From NCBI RefSeq assembly GCF_001039355.2, contig NW_019774047.1:108800-172799 (forward strand): a stretch of 64,000 bases of DNA. Reading direction: 5' to 3'. This DNA is from Lingula anatina. Lineage: Eukaryota > Brachiopoda > Lingulata > Lingulida > Lingulidae. A model generated the notes under the pieces. That model made no database searches, was not told the DNA's origin, and saw nothing but the letters and a program-made list of their open reading frames with translations. Numbering within the stretch: position 1 is the stretch's first letter; the number at the start of each line of letters is the position of its first letter. The translations under genes were made by a program, and so were the position numbers. Of this stretch, positions 10,594 through 22,050 are shown one piece after another.

Positions 10594-12501
10594 CTGAAAA
10601 ATAATTAAACAAAAAAATTAGAAGTTGGGAAAACTAAGTGAGAAGCATAAACAGCTATACATGTAATAATAACACAAGTTGCATGGAAACATTTCTGAAG
10701 GTTTTTTTGCAGAATGGGAAGGGGAAACCAAAAACTGTTTTCAAAGGTACCAGACATCTGTGTCTGAACTTTATAGTGATCAAAAGCCTGTTATTTTTAT
10801 GAGAAGGGCAAGATGAATAAAAAAATTATACAACCAACAAGACTAAACACACAAGATACAGCAGAACTTGAACTATCACACAATGTGAAGGAAAAACCAC
10901 AAACTCTTCCCAAGCACTGTTGCAATCAAAGATGAGAGAAGTCATGGAGCCTTTGTAAAGGAGACCCTATGCAGTTCATAAAAATTTGTATTATATCCAA
11001 AAAACACATGATGTCTGACAAGCTTCCTCGAGCAGTTAAGGAGTAATAAACTATTGGGTGTTGATAAAGCCAATCCCCCTTACTGCATTTTATCGAGAAT
11101 CCTCTACAGATTTGGACTGACCCAGCTAGTACGATGTGTGAATCCAAATGTGCCCTTTCAGACTAAAAAAATTGGACTATTTCTGTCCTGACTTAAGTGA
11201 TCTATCTTGGGTCAAAGCAGACTAAAATTTTGGTCCAAAAAATTCCAATTTTCAGGATAAATGTCATTAGTCACACTGGCTATTAGACTATATTAATTCC
11301 CTCCTAACTCCCCTATAATGTAATAATTCTTAAATTACTGTTTTATTTATCATTATAAAAGATTTTTTTATTTTCTCCATCATCAATAGATATATATTAG
11401 TTAATTGGTTATATTTTTAGGTCACTTTAAAAAGAGCATATAATGTTTAAAGCAATTTGCCATCTTTACATGTATATGTATACTATTATATAATTTTCAT
11501 GAACTAATAAATATGTATTAAAAAATTAATTCCCAGGCAAGACCCAGACTGATAAAGCTAGTCACAAGCGCATGTGTACTCTTAGCTAGTAATTTGTGAG
11601 GCATTAACATGTACCTCACCTGGATCTACGCCAAATCGTAATCTTATTATCCAACCACAAAGCTTTAGATTTTAAGTTAAGCTATGGGATGTTAACTGCC
11701 AGACAGATTTGAAAACAAAATATTAACAAAATAAATGAAAAATCCATACAATGACTACACATTCTTGCAGGTGTAGATTAATTGTGTTTTTCCAAACTGA
11801 TATCTTTTGGGATAAACCAAACAGGCAGTACAGGCAACTACCTGATTAAAAAATTGTTAGGCCAAACGGGTAGAAATAAATGTTTATTAAACATTTCGAG
11901 AGTATCTAATCCATATTGATAGTGAAGTCAGGTTTCCAGTCCTGGTTTGGCCTTTTTAACTCTGTGCAACCCATCACAAAGGGAAGTCTGATTATGATCA
12001 CCTCACCACAGAAAGCGATTTTTAAATAAACTGCCCACTGTCCCACCCACCACCACTGTTATGGCAATCATCCAAAATAACCCCCAAGTCTTACCACTTA
12101 GGGCTCATTCCCATTGAAAATATCAGTCTATGTAGATCGATCCAACTTTGTGTGGGCTCTCACCCAATGCAATCAGTTTAATAGATGAACATTTCCAGCA
12201 TACAGAGTTTTGCACTTATTGCTAGAAATTTGACTACACTTGACACAGATTACTGCATGTTTTCTAGTCTTGTATAATGTCACTCTGAGAATATGGCCTA
12301 ATTTTAGGCTCTTGGATGATTCACACTGACATACATGCTGTGTAATTAGACTGACTTGTGGTAAGTTATCTGCAATCAGCAAGCATACAAAGATGGGTTA
12401 TAATGAGTTAGGATGTTCCAACTTGACTGGAGACATGTCCCTGCAGGCTCGATCTATTAAACATTATCAATAGATTTTGCAGTTTTGGTCTTGTTCACAA
12501 A
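10594..12501. other. DDX1 intron, little seen
   Basis: Mostly AT-rich intronic sequence. Around 12105-12165 (ATTCCCATTG, GTAGATCGATCCAAC) is a fragment resembling the ends of MITE families D/E. No exon between exons c and b is supported. Confidence 0.5.
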
Positions 12502-12657
12502 TACCCCTTTCACACTGCAGTCATTTAACCGGTTAAATAACAAATTAGGTCGAGATTCGAATTATTGCATTAGTTTGAACACATGAAGATTTTTGTAAAC
12601 CAGTTTCTGAAAATCCTACTAGCGAGCTGGATTTTCTCCAGCAATTTGGTTACTTCA

Positions 12658-12715
12658 CCGGAAGGGCCTCTTGTTTAGATCGCACTGCGCATGCGCCAGC
12701 AAATCTCGCGGGAAA
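12658..12715 (+). promoter_or_regulatory. Compact promoter-like motif cluster
   Basis: Within 68 bp upstream of the ATG at 12726 stand an ETS-type CCGGAAG (12658-12664), an almost complete NRF1 palindrome TGCGCATGCGCC (12686-12697), and TCTCGCGGGAAA (12704-12715), which combines a TCTCGCG box with an E2F-type GCGGGAAA. The cluster is CpG-containing in an otherwise CpG-poor, AT-rich setting. This is the classic composition of a TATA-less housekeeping-type promoter. Motifs were matched by eye; activity is inferred. Confidence 0.5.
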
Positions 12716-12725
12716 GAAAAGCAAC

Positions 12726-12983
12726 ATGCCAGGTCAGTGGACCCACAAAGAAATTTCTTGTTTGATTGATATATGGAGGCAGGATAAGCACCAAAAAAGC
12801 CTAACAAAGAAGAGGAATCAGCATGTCTACAATGACATAGCCCAAGGTTTTCATGGATTCTGCGCATGCACGATTCTTCAAACTGGAACCTCCACCTGGA
12901 TTTTTAGTGCGGTTTCCCTTTGCTACGTGTGGCCAGACAATCGAATCGGATTTTTCACCCGTAATTCGCATTGCAAAAATTAG
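12726..12983 (+). pseudogene. Truncated Myb/SANT-like (Harbinger Myb-type) protein
   Basis: The open frame starts MPGQWTHKEISCLIDIW. It has the spaced tryptophans of the Myb/SANT-like (MADF-like) domain and then KRNQHVYNDIAQGF, matching the second helix of that domain. In the family this trihelix domain binds transposon ends and partners the Harbinger transposase. Homology stops after about 45 residues. The expected third helix with its Cys-Arg-Lys segment is missing and the frame continues into unrelated sequence to 12983. I read it as a truncated or internally deleted copy. The start codon fits well, directly after the promoter-like cluster. Confidence 0.65.
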
Positions 12984-13314
12984 GATATTTCAGATTGTAG
13001 TGTGAACAGGGTAAAAGTCATCAGTGATTTATGCTTTGCATGTCACTTGCTGAATAAACCTTTATGTACTCAAATGGATATTCAGTAACAAGAAATTAAA
13101 GTTAATGAAGTTCTGTGAACCCAGCCATGGTTTGAAATTGGTTTAGTGCTTTTAATTTGAAGTTAGAACTCAATTGCATGACTACATGGCATAGTAGTAA
13201 AGCATATAATAACATCCATTTCCAATGACTATTATTTATTATGTTTCTAAGAACATATTAAACCTTTGCAGCAAAACAATTTTACAGTGATATCAGCAAT
13301 AAAATGGATCCTAC

Positions 13315-13406
13315 CTTGAACTTTTCCAAATTGGCCTTTCTCTCTTGTGGTTTCCGGTCACCATGTAGGCACACACAAGAAAATGGGCTGTTTCTTTGAT
13401 GAGGAC
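13315..13406 (-). CDS. DDX1: DDX1 exon b: [11 protein letters not shown] segment
   Basis: A 92-bp exon: two bases completing the Gly codon from exon a, then 30 codons reading [20 protein letters not shown] followed by ERKANLEKFK. Vertebrate DDX1 has [20 protein letters not shown] at the same position. The HGDRKPxER stretch is the helicase Ib/IVa region that grips RNA in the second RecA-like domain. The acceptor is tttag and the donor AAG|GTAGGA, ending in phase 0. Length and phase match the vertebrate exon, which also shows that the canonical transcript joins exon a directly to this one. Confidence 0.96.
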
Positions 13407-14021
13407 CTAAAGCAGAGGAAACATCACAGAATAAGATTTTAGAGCCACTTCAAAACAAGGCACTTACATGTCATGTTACTAAACCTGAAATAAGATTGGC
13501 CCCATTATACATTACCTGTTATAATGGGCCCAAGAAATAAGCTTGATTTTCTAGTCCTTTTTATAGGTGTAATCTGGCTGCCTAGTTAGATATTCTAATC
13601 TCCCATTCCCTTCCTCTAGCTTGCTATCATGAAATAAACAATTATCATGTTTTTTTGTAAATCAATACCATTAGGTTTTGAATTAAAATGAGCAAACGTA
13701 AAACAAAAGTAAATGTGAGTACTTATTTCATTAAAGGCAAAAGCTTTTATCATTTAGTCTTTAGAGAAGTATGTATTTCCCCAGAGAACCCTACATGGCT
13801 AACCTTTTTTTTACCCTCAATACTACCTAGCCTCCTACTTTTTCTAGTTGTTTTTTATTCTATTACATTTTTCTTACAAAACTTCATTCTGTATGTGTGT
13901 CCTATATTTTACCTATATAGACCTTTTGTATGTTCTACAATTTACTTCATCCTTGTTTATGTTAATTAAATCATCATACTTGTAAATCACTAAATTTCTC
14001 TACTTCTTGGTATAATTTATC
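13407..14021. other. DDX1 intron, no feature seen
   Basis: Intronic. A 93-codon hydrophobic open frame at 13688 looks like chance in T-rich sequence. Confidence 0.5.
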
Positions 14022-14198
14022 TGGTCTGTAGCTGGCATTTTCAAAGGGGGCTCTTTTTCTAAAAACAAAAGAACATTTTACTACAAAATCTTTGTGTAGG
14101 CATAGAATCAAATTGGGATTAAAAGTGACTCTTTCCTGGCCAAAGGGGGGGGGAGGTGGTGTCTTGCACATCCTCCAAAACCCTTGCTTACGGACCTA
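14022..14198. mobile_element. MITE family C, diverged copy 2
   Basis: GTCTGTAGCTGGCATTTTC, AAAGGGGGCTC and CCAAAGGGGGGGG follow the family interior, with CTTGCTTACGGACCTA at the right end. Confidence 0.75.
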
Positions 14199-14712
14199 GA
14201 ATGCAAGGTAAATACCATTAAACCTGTGTTTTTTCCTTAATACTCGACAATAAAGCCATTGTAAATTGCCATCCTGTCACTACTTCAGAATCATCTTTCT
14301 GTTTTCATCAAGCCTAAGTTAATACTGGCCAATAGACTGCCCTAATGAAAGAGCCTAGTAAAATGTCCAAGCTTGCTGTTGTCTGTCACTGATAATCAAT
14401 GGCATCCCTAGCATGATAAACAACTGGAAGAAAAAGAACTACATTATCGTATTTCAATTTTCTCTATTCAATATTATCACCTGCTTCCATTGTAATTTAT
14501 AAAGATATCTATTTTCAAAAAAAATTGTAACAAAATGCATGAATAAATAAATTTTTTTTATTTTTGTTTGGCAAAAAAGTACTTGATTCAGAAAGTAAAG
14601 CCCTCATCCTTAGACATTTTGAAACCTACTAGTGGGTTATTAGTTATTATAACCAGTTCTCCTTCTCAAATATAGAATTAGCAGAGAAAGGTCTTTCAGT
14701 TATTTTAACCTC

Positions 14713-15250
14713 AAGCCCACTTTAAACGCTCTTAACATTTCACTGGACATCGTTCAACATTTGAAGAACGATGTTTATTGATGTTCAGTGATGTTTTGCT
14801 CTCAACAATTTTTTAGCAACATGTCTGTCACTTTGATTGCTTTGCCAACCAGTGTTGTAAAATCACCAAATAATTAATAAACTGGGTGAAAATAAAATGA
14901 TCAATGACTGCCCTTTTAGGCTACCTCAAGGAAAAAATCCCCATCAAATGAGTGTCACAAAATCTACAGTACCTTGACTAATATGGGATGGAGCCTCAAT
15001 CTTCAGTATGCAGAGTTTGGAAAGAGGAATCAAGTGTGTGTGCGCCGACTGAACATTGTTGGATGGGTTGTAAAAAATCTCTCAACATGTTTCAACAACA
15101 ACAAATGTTGAGTCAACCCACTGAACATTTAAAACTTGGTTCAAACTTCAATGAACATCACTCAACAAAGTGTTAAGATGCTTTCAACATTTACCCTCAA
15201 CAAATGCAGAACAATGTTCAGTGAAATGTTGAGAGCGTTTCTACTGGACT
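14713..15250. mobile_element. Foldback MITE rich in CAACATT words, copy 1
   Basis: The left end AAACGCTCTTAACATTTCAC is mirrored by GTGAAATGTTGAGAGCGTTT at the right. Inside, CAACATTTG/CAAATGTTG words recur in both orientations, so the element can fold on itself. It encodes nothing recognisable. Confidence 0.75.
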
Positions 15251-15704
15251 TAGGGGAGATCTGTATGTTAAGATTATTTCCTTATCTGCTTACATAATGC
15301 TGAAACAGACATTACCATGTTATGATATAATGCCAAAAATACATAGGGATGAATTTGCTTACTGTATGAAGCTGTATGATGATGTAACAGCAGCTTTTTT
15401 GGGTTGAAAACTGTAATGCAGATTTCAAACAGATCTCAGTTCAGATCACCTGAACTGCTATCAACAGCATTTTAACATCTATTTAATCACAACAATAAGT
15501 ACTATAATCTGGTGACAGGGAGTTTTCTTGAAAGGCTTACTTTAAATTTTATTAATAAAAAGGCGCAATAATGCCTTTGGTTAATGGAACCTCATTATCA
15601 TTGAAACATATCTCTTAAAAAAAATTAATTAAACACTGACACCAGATTGTAGTTGACTCCCTAGTTATGAAGCATGCCAATTTTCATGATAAAATCTTAG
15701 TTAC

Positions 15705-15752
15705 CTCCAATATTTCTGTGACTGTCAGTAATACCCACATATTTTATAAGCT
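15705..15752 (-). CDS. Candidate DDX1 cassette exon, copy 1
   Basis: On the minus strand a T-rich tract ending in TATCAAG precedes 48 open bases, followed by the donor GAG|GTAACT. The phase fits the gap between exon a (ends in one base) and exon b (starts with two bases). Insertion would add ELIKYVGITDSHRNIG between YGG and GPHQ without breaking the frame. The known DDX1 protein is continuous here without it, so it could only be an optional exon of this lineage. Short open AG...GT intervals are common by chance in AT-rich introns, so this is a hypothesis only. Confidence 0.25.
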
Positions 15753-17089
15753 CTTGATAAAAAGAAAAACAATAATTTAAACTGATACATACAGAGCTAG
15801 TGAAACTGTTCTCTCATTAATAATTTTCATTTATAAAGCAGCTAAACTGACAATTAATGCTTGGCCACTTTACACTTCACAGAAGCTATTTGGATGATGA
15901 ATCAAAAAACAAAAACGAAATTTGTGCTCTTAAAGTGTTTATTTTTATTGCAACTGTATTATGATGCGTATTTCTCACAAAAGAAAATGGGGGAAAAAAA
16001 CTATTATGCCAAATTTAGGACTTTATAACATATTGATCCCCCTAAGTGCACTTCAGGTAAGCAATTCGAAACATTTTTCTGTATCTCCTTCATCATATAA
16101 AGTTCATCAAAGTGTTCCAGCTTCTAGGTATATTCTTTTACTAATAAAAGATGCTTGTTATTGTCATAAATGTCACGTACAATGTACATTATACTAATAG
16201 TACCTTCTACATTATACTAAAAGTACCTTCTTCTGAGAGAAATAGTGGATTTGGAGTCCCGAGGGAATAAAGTCCCCAGCTGTAATACCACAGATTCCCT
16301 GTCCTGGTGATCATGCCACTTTCAAAAAGTACATGAAGCCAAATTGATCATTCTTTCAACTATCTTGGCTATCTAGGGATATTAGCTTGACTTTACTGGG
16401 TCCCCCAAGGATCAGGTTCAGTTGAAAAACATTTATCTACAATTTTTCCGACCTATGATTAATTGGTTTATTCACTGGACTGTTGTATGTGGCACTGCAT
16501 GTTTAATTTACTTCACTCTTATTATGAAGTAGGTCCTTGCTTTTATAACGTGGTGATTTCATAATGTGGTGATACATTCACCTCATAACTTCTGACTTTT
16601 TTCCTTTGGACTGGTCATTTTGAAATTCAAGTTGTGAAGTGCAACTAAAAATCAATCTGTAATCAAGCACATTAATAAACACCAATTTAGAGGACTGTTA
16701 TAATAATGTAGCATAATGGGGCTTTTAGTGAAAAAAAAGAAATGCTTTTTTTTAACCATTTTTTTTACCATTAAAGAAATAAATGTTAAGTTCAATGTTA
16801 TGATACAACATAATAGCTCTATGAAAGGAGGCCAATATGTCAAAATAAAGATTTAATAAATACAAACCAATCCAAGTGTTGAACAATGGTTCAAAATGAA
16901 TTTTGTCACTCTGCTTAATTTTTAATAATGAAAGAATGGAAAAGATTTCCGATAATTATGAAGTTAATCAACAAATAAAAACCTTACAAATATTTCAAAC
17001 AAGGAGTTGTTAATTCAAGGGAAAAAGGAAAAAAAGAGGAAAAGCAACTAGAGCACAATCAAAATGTTATAATTGAAAACCTAGCCCCC

Positions 17090-17143
17090 CCCCCAAAAAA
17101 AATAAATAAATAAAAAAAAAAATAATAAATAAATAAATAAAAA
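17090..17143. repeat. AAAT-rich low-complexity tract
   Basis: A C-run followed by AAATAAATAA-type units near the end of duplication copy 1. The counterpart in copy 2 (19905-19950) is AATAAT. Confidence 0.9.
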
Positions 17144-17182
17144 TAGCATGCTTATCAGACACTCGAACACATTCACCTTGCA

Positions 17183-17183
17183 N
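17183..17183. other. Undetermined base (N) at duplication junction
   Basis: The only N in the window stands exactly between the two copies of the 2.8 kb repeat. A one-base placeholder at such a place usually marks a contig join. Confidence 0.95.
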
Positions 17184-17544
17184 TTAACTAAAATGTCCAA
17201 GCTTGCTGTTGTCTGTCACTGATAATCAATGGCATCCCTAGCATGATAAACAACTGGAAGAAAAAGAACTACATTATCGTATTTCAATTTTCTATATTCA
17301 ATAATATCACCTGCTTCCATTGTAGTTTATAAATGTATCTATTTTCAAAAAACAATTGTAACAAAATGCATGAATAAATAATTTTTTTTTATTTTTGTTT
17401 GGCAAAAAAAGTACTTGATTCAGAAAGTAAAGCCCTCATCCTTAGACATTTTGAAACCTACTAGTGGGTTATTAGTTATTATAACCAGTTCTCCTTCTCA
17501 AATATAGAATTAGCAGAGAAAGGTCTTTCCATTATTTTAACTTC

Positions 17545-18116
17545 AAGCCCACTTTAAACGCTCTTAACATTTCACTGGACATCGTTCAACATTTGTAGAA
17601 CGATGTTTATTGATGTTCAGTGATGTTTTGCTCTCAACAATTTTCATGCAACATTTGTTGGGCGATGGAAACATGCCGTCTGTCACTTTGATTGCTTTGC
17701 CAACCAGTGTTGTAAAATCACCAAATAATTAATAAACTGGGTGAAAATAAAATGATCAATGACTGCCCTTTTAGGCTACCTCAAGGAAAAAATTCCCATC
17801 AAATGAGTGTCACAAAATCTACAGTACCTTGACTAATATGGGATGGAGCCTCAATCTTCAGTATGCAGAGTTTGGAAAGAGGAATCAAGTGTGCATGCGC
17901 CGACTGAACATTGTTGGATGGGTTGTTTAAAATCTCTCAACATGTTTCAACAACAACAAATGTTGAGTCAACCCACTGAACATTTAAAACTTGGTTCAAA
18001 CTTCACTGCACATCACTGAACATCACTCAACAAAGTGTTAACATGCTTTCAACATTTACCCTCAACAAATGCAGAACAATGTTCAGTGAAATGTTGAGAG
18101 CGTTTCTACTGGGCTT
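17545..18116. mobile_element. Foldback MITE rich in CAACATT words, copy 2
   Basis: The same element as at 14713-15250, carried along by the 2.8 kb duplication. It keeps 24 bp that copy 1 lacks near its left arm, which includes GCAACATTTG. Confidence 0.75.
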
Positions 18117-18560
18117 AGGGGAGATCTGTATGTTAAGATTATTTCCTTATCTGCTTACATAATGCTGAAACAGACATTACCATGTTATGAGATAATGCCA
18201 AAAATACATAGGGATGAATTTGCTTACTGTATGAAGCTGTATGATGATGTAACAGCAGCTTTTTTGGGTTGAAAACTGTAATGCAGATTTCAAACAGATC
18301 TCACTCACCTGAACTGCTATCAAGAGCATTTTAACATCTATTTAATCACAACAATAAGTACTATAATCTGGTGACAGGGAATTTTCTTGAAAGGCTTACT
18401 TTAAATTTTATCAATAAAAAGGCACAATAATGCCTTTGGTTAATGGAACCTCATTATCATTGAAACATACCCTGTATCTCTTAAAAAAATTAATTAAACA
18501 CTGACACCAGATTGTAGTTGTTATGAAGCATGCCAATTTTCATGATAAAATCTTAGTTAC

Positions 18561-18608
18561 CTCCAATATTTCTGTGACTGTCAGTAATACCCACATATTT
18601 TATAAGCT
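18561..18608 (-). CDS. Candidate DDX1 cassette exon, copy 2
   Basis: Identical in sequence to the 48-bp candidate at 15705-15752, inside the second copy of the 2.8 kb duplication. Phase and splice sites are the same as in copy 1. If the duplication is an assembly artefact, this is simply the other allele of one exon. If the duplication is real, the gene carries two identical optional exons. Evidence is limited to open frame, phase match and consensus-like splice sites. Vertebrate DDX1 has no such segment. Confidence 0.2.
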
Positions 18609-20395
18609 CTTGATAAAAAGAAAAACAATAATTTAAACTGATACATACAGAACTAATGAAACTGTTCTCTCATTAATAATTTTCATTTATAAAGCAGCTA
18701 AACTGACAATTAATGCTTGGCCACTTTACATACAGAAGCTATTTGGATGATGAATCAAAAAACAAAAACGAAATTTGTGCTCTTAAAGTGTTTATTTTTA
18801 TTGCAACTGTATTATGATGCGTATTTCTCACAAAAGAAAATGGGGAAAAAAAACTATTATGCCAAATTTAGGACTTTATAACATATTGATCCCCCTAAGT
18901 GCACTTCAGGTAAGCAATTCGAAACATTTTTCTGTATCTCCTTCATCATATAAAGTTCATCAAAGTGTTCCAGCTTCCAGGTATATTCTTTTACTAATAA
19001 AAGATGCTTGTTATTGTCATAAATGTCACGTACAATGTACATTATACTAATAGTACCTTCTACATTATACTAAAAGTACCTTCTTCTGAGAGAAATAGTG
19101 GATTTGGAATCCCGAGGGAATAAAGTCCCCAGCTGTAATACCACAGATTCCCTGTCCTGGTGATCATGCCACTTTCAAAAAGTACATGAAGCCAAATTGA
19201 TCATTCTTTCAACTATCTTGGCTATCTAGGGATATTAGCTTGACTTTACTGGGTCCCCCAAGGATCAGGTTCAGTTGAAAAACATTTATCTACAATTTTT
19301 CCGACCTATGATTAATTGGTTTATTCACTGGACTGTTGTATGTGGCACTGCATGTTGAATCTACTTCATTCTTATTATGAAGTAGGTCCTTGCTTTTATA
19401 ACATCACATAATGTGGTGATACATTCACCTCATAACTTCTGACTTTTTTCTTTTGGACTGGTCATTTTGAAATTCAAGTTGTGAAGTGCAACTAAAAATC
19501 AATCTGTAATCAAGCACATTTAGAGGACTGATATAATTATGTAGCATAATGGGACTTTTGGTGAAAAAAAAAGTTTTTTACCATTTTTTACCATTAAAGA
19601 AATAAATGTTAAGTTCAACGTTATGATACACCATAATATCTCTATGTAAGGAGGCCAATATGTCAAAATAAAGATTTAATAAATACAAACCATTCCAAGT
19701 GTTGAAAAATGGTTCAAAATGAATTTTTTCTCTCTGCTTAACTTTTAATAATGAGAGAAGGAAAAGGTTTTCCAATAATTATGAAGTTAATCAACAAATA
19801 AAAACCATAGAAACTTTTCAAACAGGAAATTATTAATGCAAGGGAAAAAAGGGGGGAAAAGGAAAAGCAACTAGAGCACAATCAAAATGTTTTAATTGAA
19901 AACCTACCCCCCCCCCCAAAAAAAAAAAAAAATAATAATAATAATAACCTGCTTATCAGACACTTGAGCACATTCACCTTGTACCGTGCATGCAACCAGA
20001 TGCCAATTTCAGAAACAGACAATCTTGCAGGGTTGCTTATTAAATATTCATTGAAGTCCCAGATAAGACATAAGCACCTTTCACATTTGAAAGAAGAGGC
20101 CATACTCCTGTGCTTAAAGCACCAGATCCTATTTAATAATTACTATCAGGAAGACAATATTCCACCAAAGATCAATGAAGTTTCCTATAATAGCAGTCTT
20201 CAAAATGTCATTAAGGATTAAGATATGGGTACTATGTCACGCAAATGACAACGGAAGCAGGTACTCTTCAAGAAAGTATTGAATGACATTATTGAACAAA
20301 ATGTCAGTAATGATAAATGAGGTTCAACAGAAAAACTTGACAATATATAATCATGTTTAAAAAATGTTAATTCACATCAAAATATCCGTAATCCA

Positions 20396-20422
20396 ACCAA
20401 AAAAAAAAATAAATAAATAAAA

Positions 20423-20454
<32 letters not shown>

Positions 20455-20498
20455 AATAAACAAAAAAATAAATAAAAAAAATAAATAAATAAATAAAA
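20396..20498. repeat. (AAAT)n microsatellite
   Basis: Long run of AAAT units with AAT interruptions directly left of a dispersed AGGTCA-rich repeat. Confidence 0.95.
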
Positions 20499-20526
20499 TG
20501 TAAGTTTTCATGTTACTGGATAAAAA

Positions 20527-22050
20527 CTAGAGGATCAGAGAGGCGATACCACCTCCGGATATTGTACCACCAGCTGGAGTAAGCGCATTCATATGGAAAA
20601 CCAAAAACAAACAGGAGCAACTACTAGTGAGATGTTTGACAAGCTCTTCAAAATGCAATAAACAAGACAAGAAATATGCCCCCTCCCCCTAAATAAAAAA
20701 AAAAAAACGCACAACTTTTGTAAAAACCGTCTGATCAAGCCGATTTTCAAGACAATAGGCTTGTCAGTTTTCTTTAAAATGCATTATCAGTGTTGCATAT
20801 ATATTGAAAGAAAGAAATAGGCCTATCTCTGCCAGTTTTGGAAATATAAGGGATAGAAAATTTGCAAAGTTCAGCTCATGGTGAAAAGAAGGTCAAAGGT
20901 CAATTTAAATGTGACAGTTAGATGTCCAGCATATGACTTCCTATTCAAGTTCAAAAGTAACCATGCGTGTATCTCTGCCAGTATTGGAGATAAAAGGGAC
21001 GGAAAAATTGCAAAGTTCAGTGCATGGTGAAAAGTAGGTCGAAGGTCAATTTCAAGGTCACAGTTAGATTGTCAGTATGTGACTCCCTATTCAAGTTCAA
21101 TAGTAACTATGGGTGTATCTCTGCTAGTTTTGGTGATATAAGGGATGGAAAAATTGCAAAGTTCAGTTCATGGTGAAAAGTGGGTCAAAGGTCAATTTCA
21201 AGGTCACAGTGAGATTGACAGTATATGACTTCCTATTCAAGTTCAATAGTAACTATGGGTGTATCTCAACTACTTTTGGAGTATTTCACATTTTATTTTT
21301 ACCACTGAATATTGTTCAGTTGTGCTTTTTGATAGAGCACAACTCCTTGACCGTATCGCAAACAAAAAAATGGACACCACCTTCAGTATTGCGCTTGACA
21401 AGCTCTACATAATGCAAAAAACAAGAGGTCTCTAGCATTTACAGTTCCAGAATTAGGGAGAGTTTTCAGTTTTGGCATCTTATGGCCTTTTCTCCCATGA
21501 AAATGCACCGATTGACCTCAAACTCCCAAAGATAAAAGGAGTCCCTAATTGCATCCCCTCACTATAATATGAGTGCTAAACTCTGTGTAGTTTCTGAAAT
21601 TCGGCACAAATAAAAATTTTTTTTGCAAAAAATTCCCATTTTAAGAAAATTTTGGCCTATTTGAACTTGAAAAAAAAGTCAAAGGTCAAATCCAAAGGCA
21701 TATTTGAAATCCTGATATATGACTTTCGGTCAGACTTCTATACTAATTTTTCCCATAATTTCTTCCGTTTAGGAGATATATAGCATTGAAGTTTCAAAAA
21801 ATTTGACAAGGGTGCATTTCATCGAGTGTCACGTCCAAGCGAATGCACCGACTGAGACAAAAAAACCAGGGGGTTCAAGTTGAGATTATATGTGACCTAA
21901 ATCCAAGAGATGGGGACACAGGTCCATGCGGTCTAGGAGGAGAAGCAGTAACGGTGACTTGTATCCCACGCCACCCTGCGGAGCCGGCGGAGCCGTACGA
22001 TACGGGTCGGGACTAAAACCATGAGTACCGCCAGCGTACACGCTGGTGGT
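20527..22050 (+). repeat. AGGTCA-rich dispersed repeat, copy 1
   Basis: Starts CTAGAGGATCAGAGAGGCGA and ends in a hairpin ACCGCCAGCG...CGCTGGTGGT. The same two ends bound 39772-42860. A 146-bp unit (GTATCTCTGCCAGTTTTGG, CAAAGTTCAG, CAAGGTCACAG) is tandemly repeated three times at about 20815-21255. Direct repeats AGGTCAAAGGTCA recur at 20890, 21034 (variant), 21182 (GGGTCA variant) and 21681. Non-coding; class unknown. Confidence 0.85.

Larger units (their letters stand above)
12502..13013 (+). mobile_element. PIF/Harbinger-like element with Myb/SANT-like reading frame
   Basis: About 510 bp bounded by imperfect inverted repeats: TACCCCTTTCACACTGCAGTC at the left and its near complement GATTGTAGTGTGAACAGGGTA at the right (about 16 of 21 positions pair). 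It encloses the start of a Myb/SANT-like protein of the type encoded by PIF/Harbinger transposons, but no DDE transposase, so it is a short non-autonomous derivative. The target duplication is unclear. It sits in the DDX1 intron between exons c and b, opposite to the host gene. Confidence 0.7.
14359..17182. repeat. 2.8 kb tandem duplication, copy 1
   Basis: This segment recurs almost unchanged at 17189-19981, offset 2830 bp at the start, with scattered substitutions and small indels (for example a 24-bp difference near 14820/17645). The copies meet at a single undetermined base at 17183. The 78-residue open frame at 15961-16197 recurs at 18814-19050 with identical translation. I do not recognise that product and take it as a passenger. 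A foldback element (14713-15250) and the 48-bp candidate DDX1 exon lie inside. Confidence 0.95.
17189..19981. repeat. 2.8 kb tandem duplication, copy 2
   Basis: Partner of 14359-17182. After the shared CACATTCACCTTG the sequence continues as unique DNA, whereas copy 1 meets the N at the same point. The divergence looks like that between alleles of a heterozygous animal rather than an old duplication. Confidence 0.95.

Noticed and set aside
15961-16197. 78-codon plus-strand frame identical to one at 18814-19050
   Set aside because: Identity follows from the recent 2.8 kb duplication. There is no homology I recognise and no Kozak or splice context.
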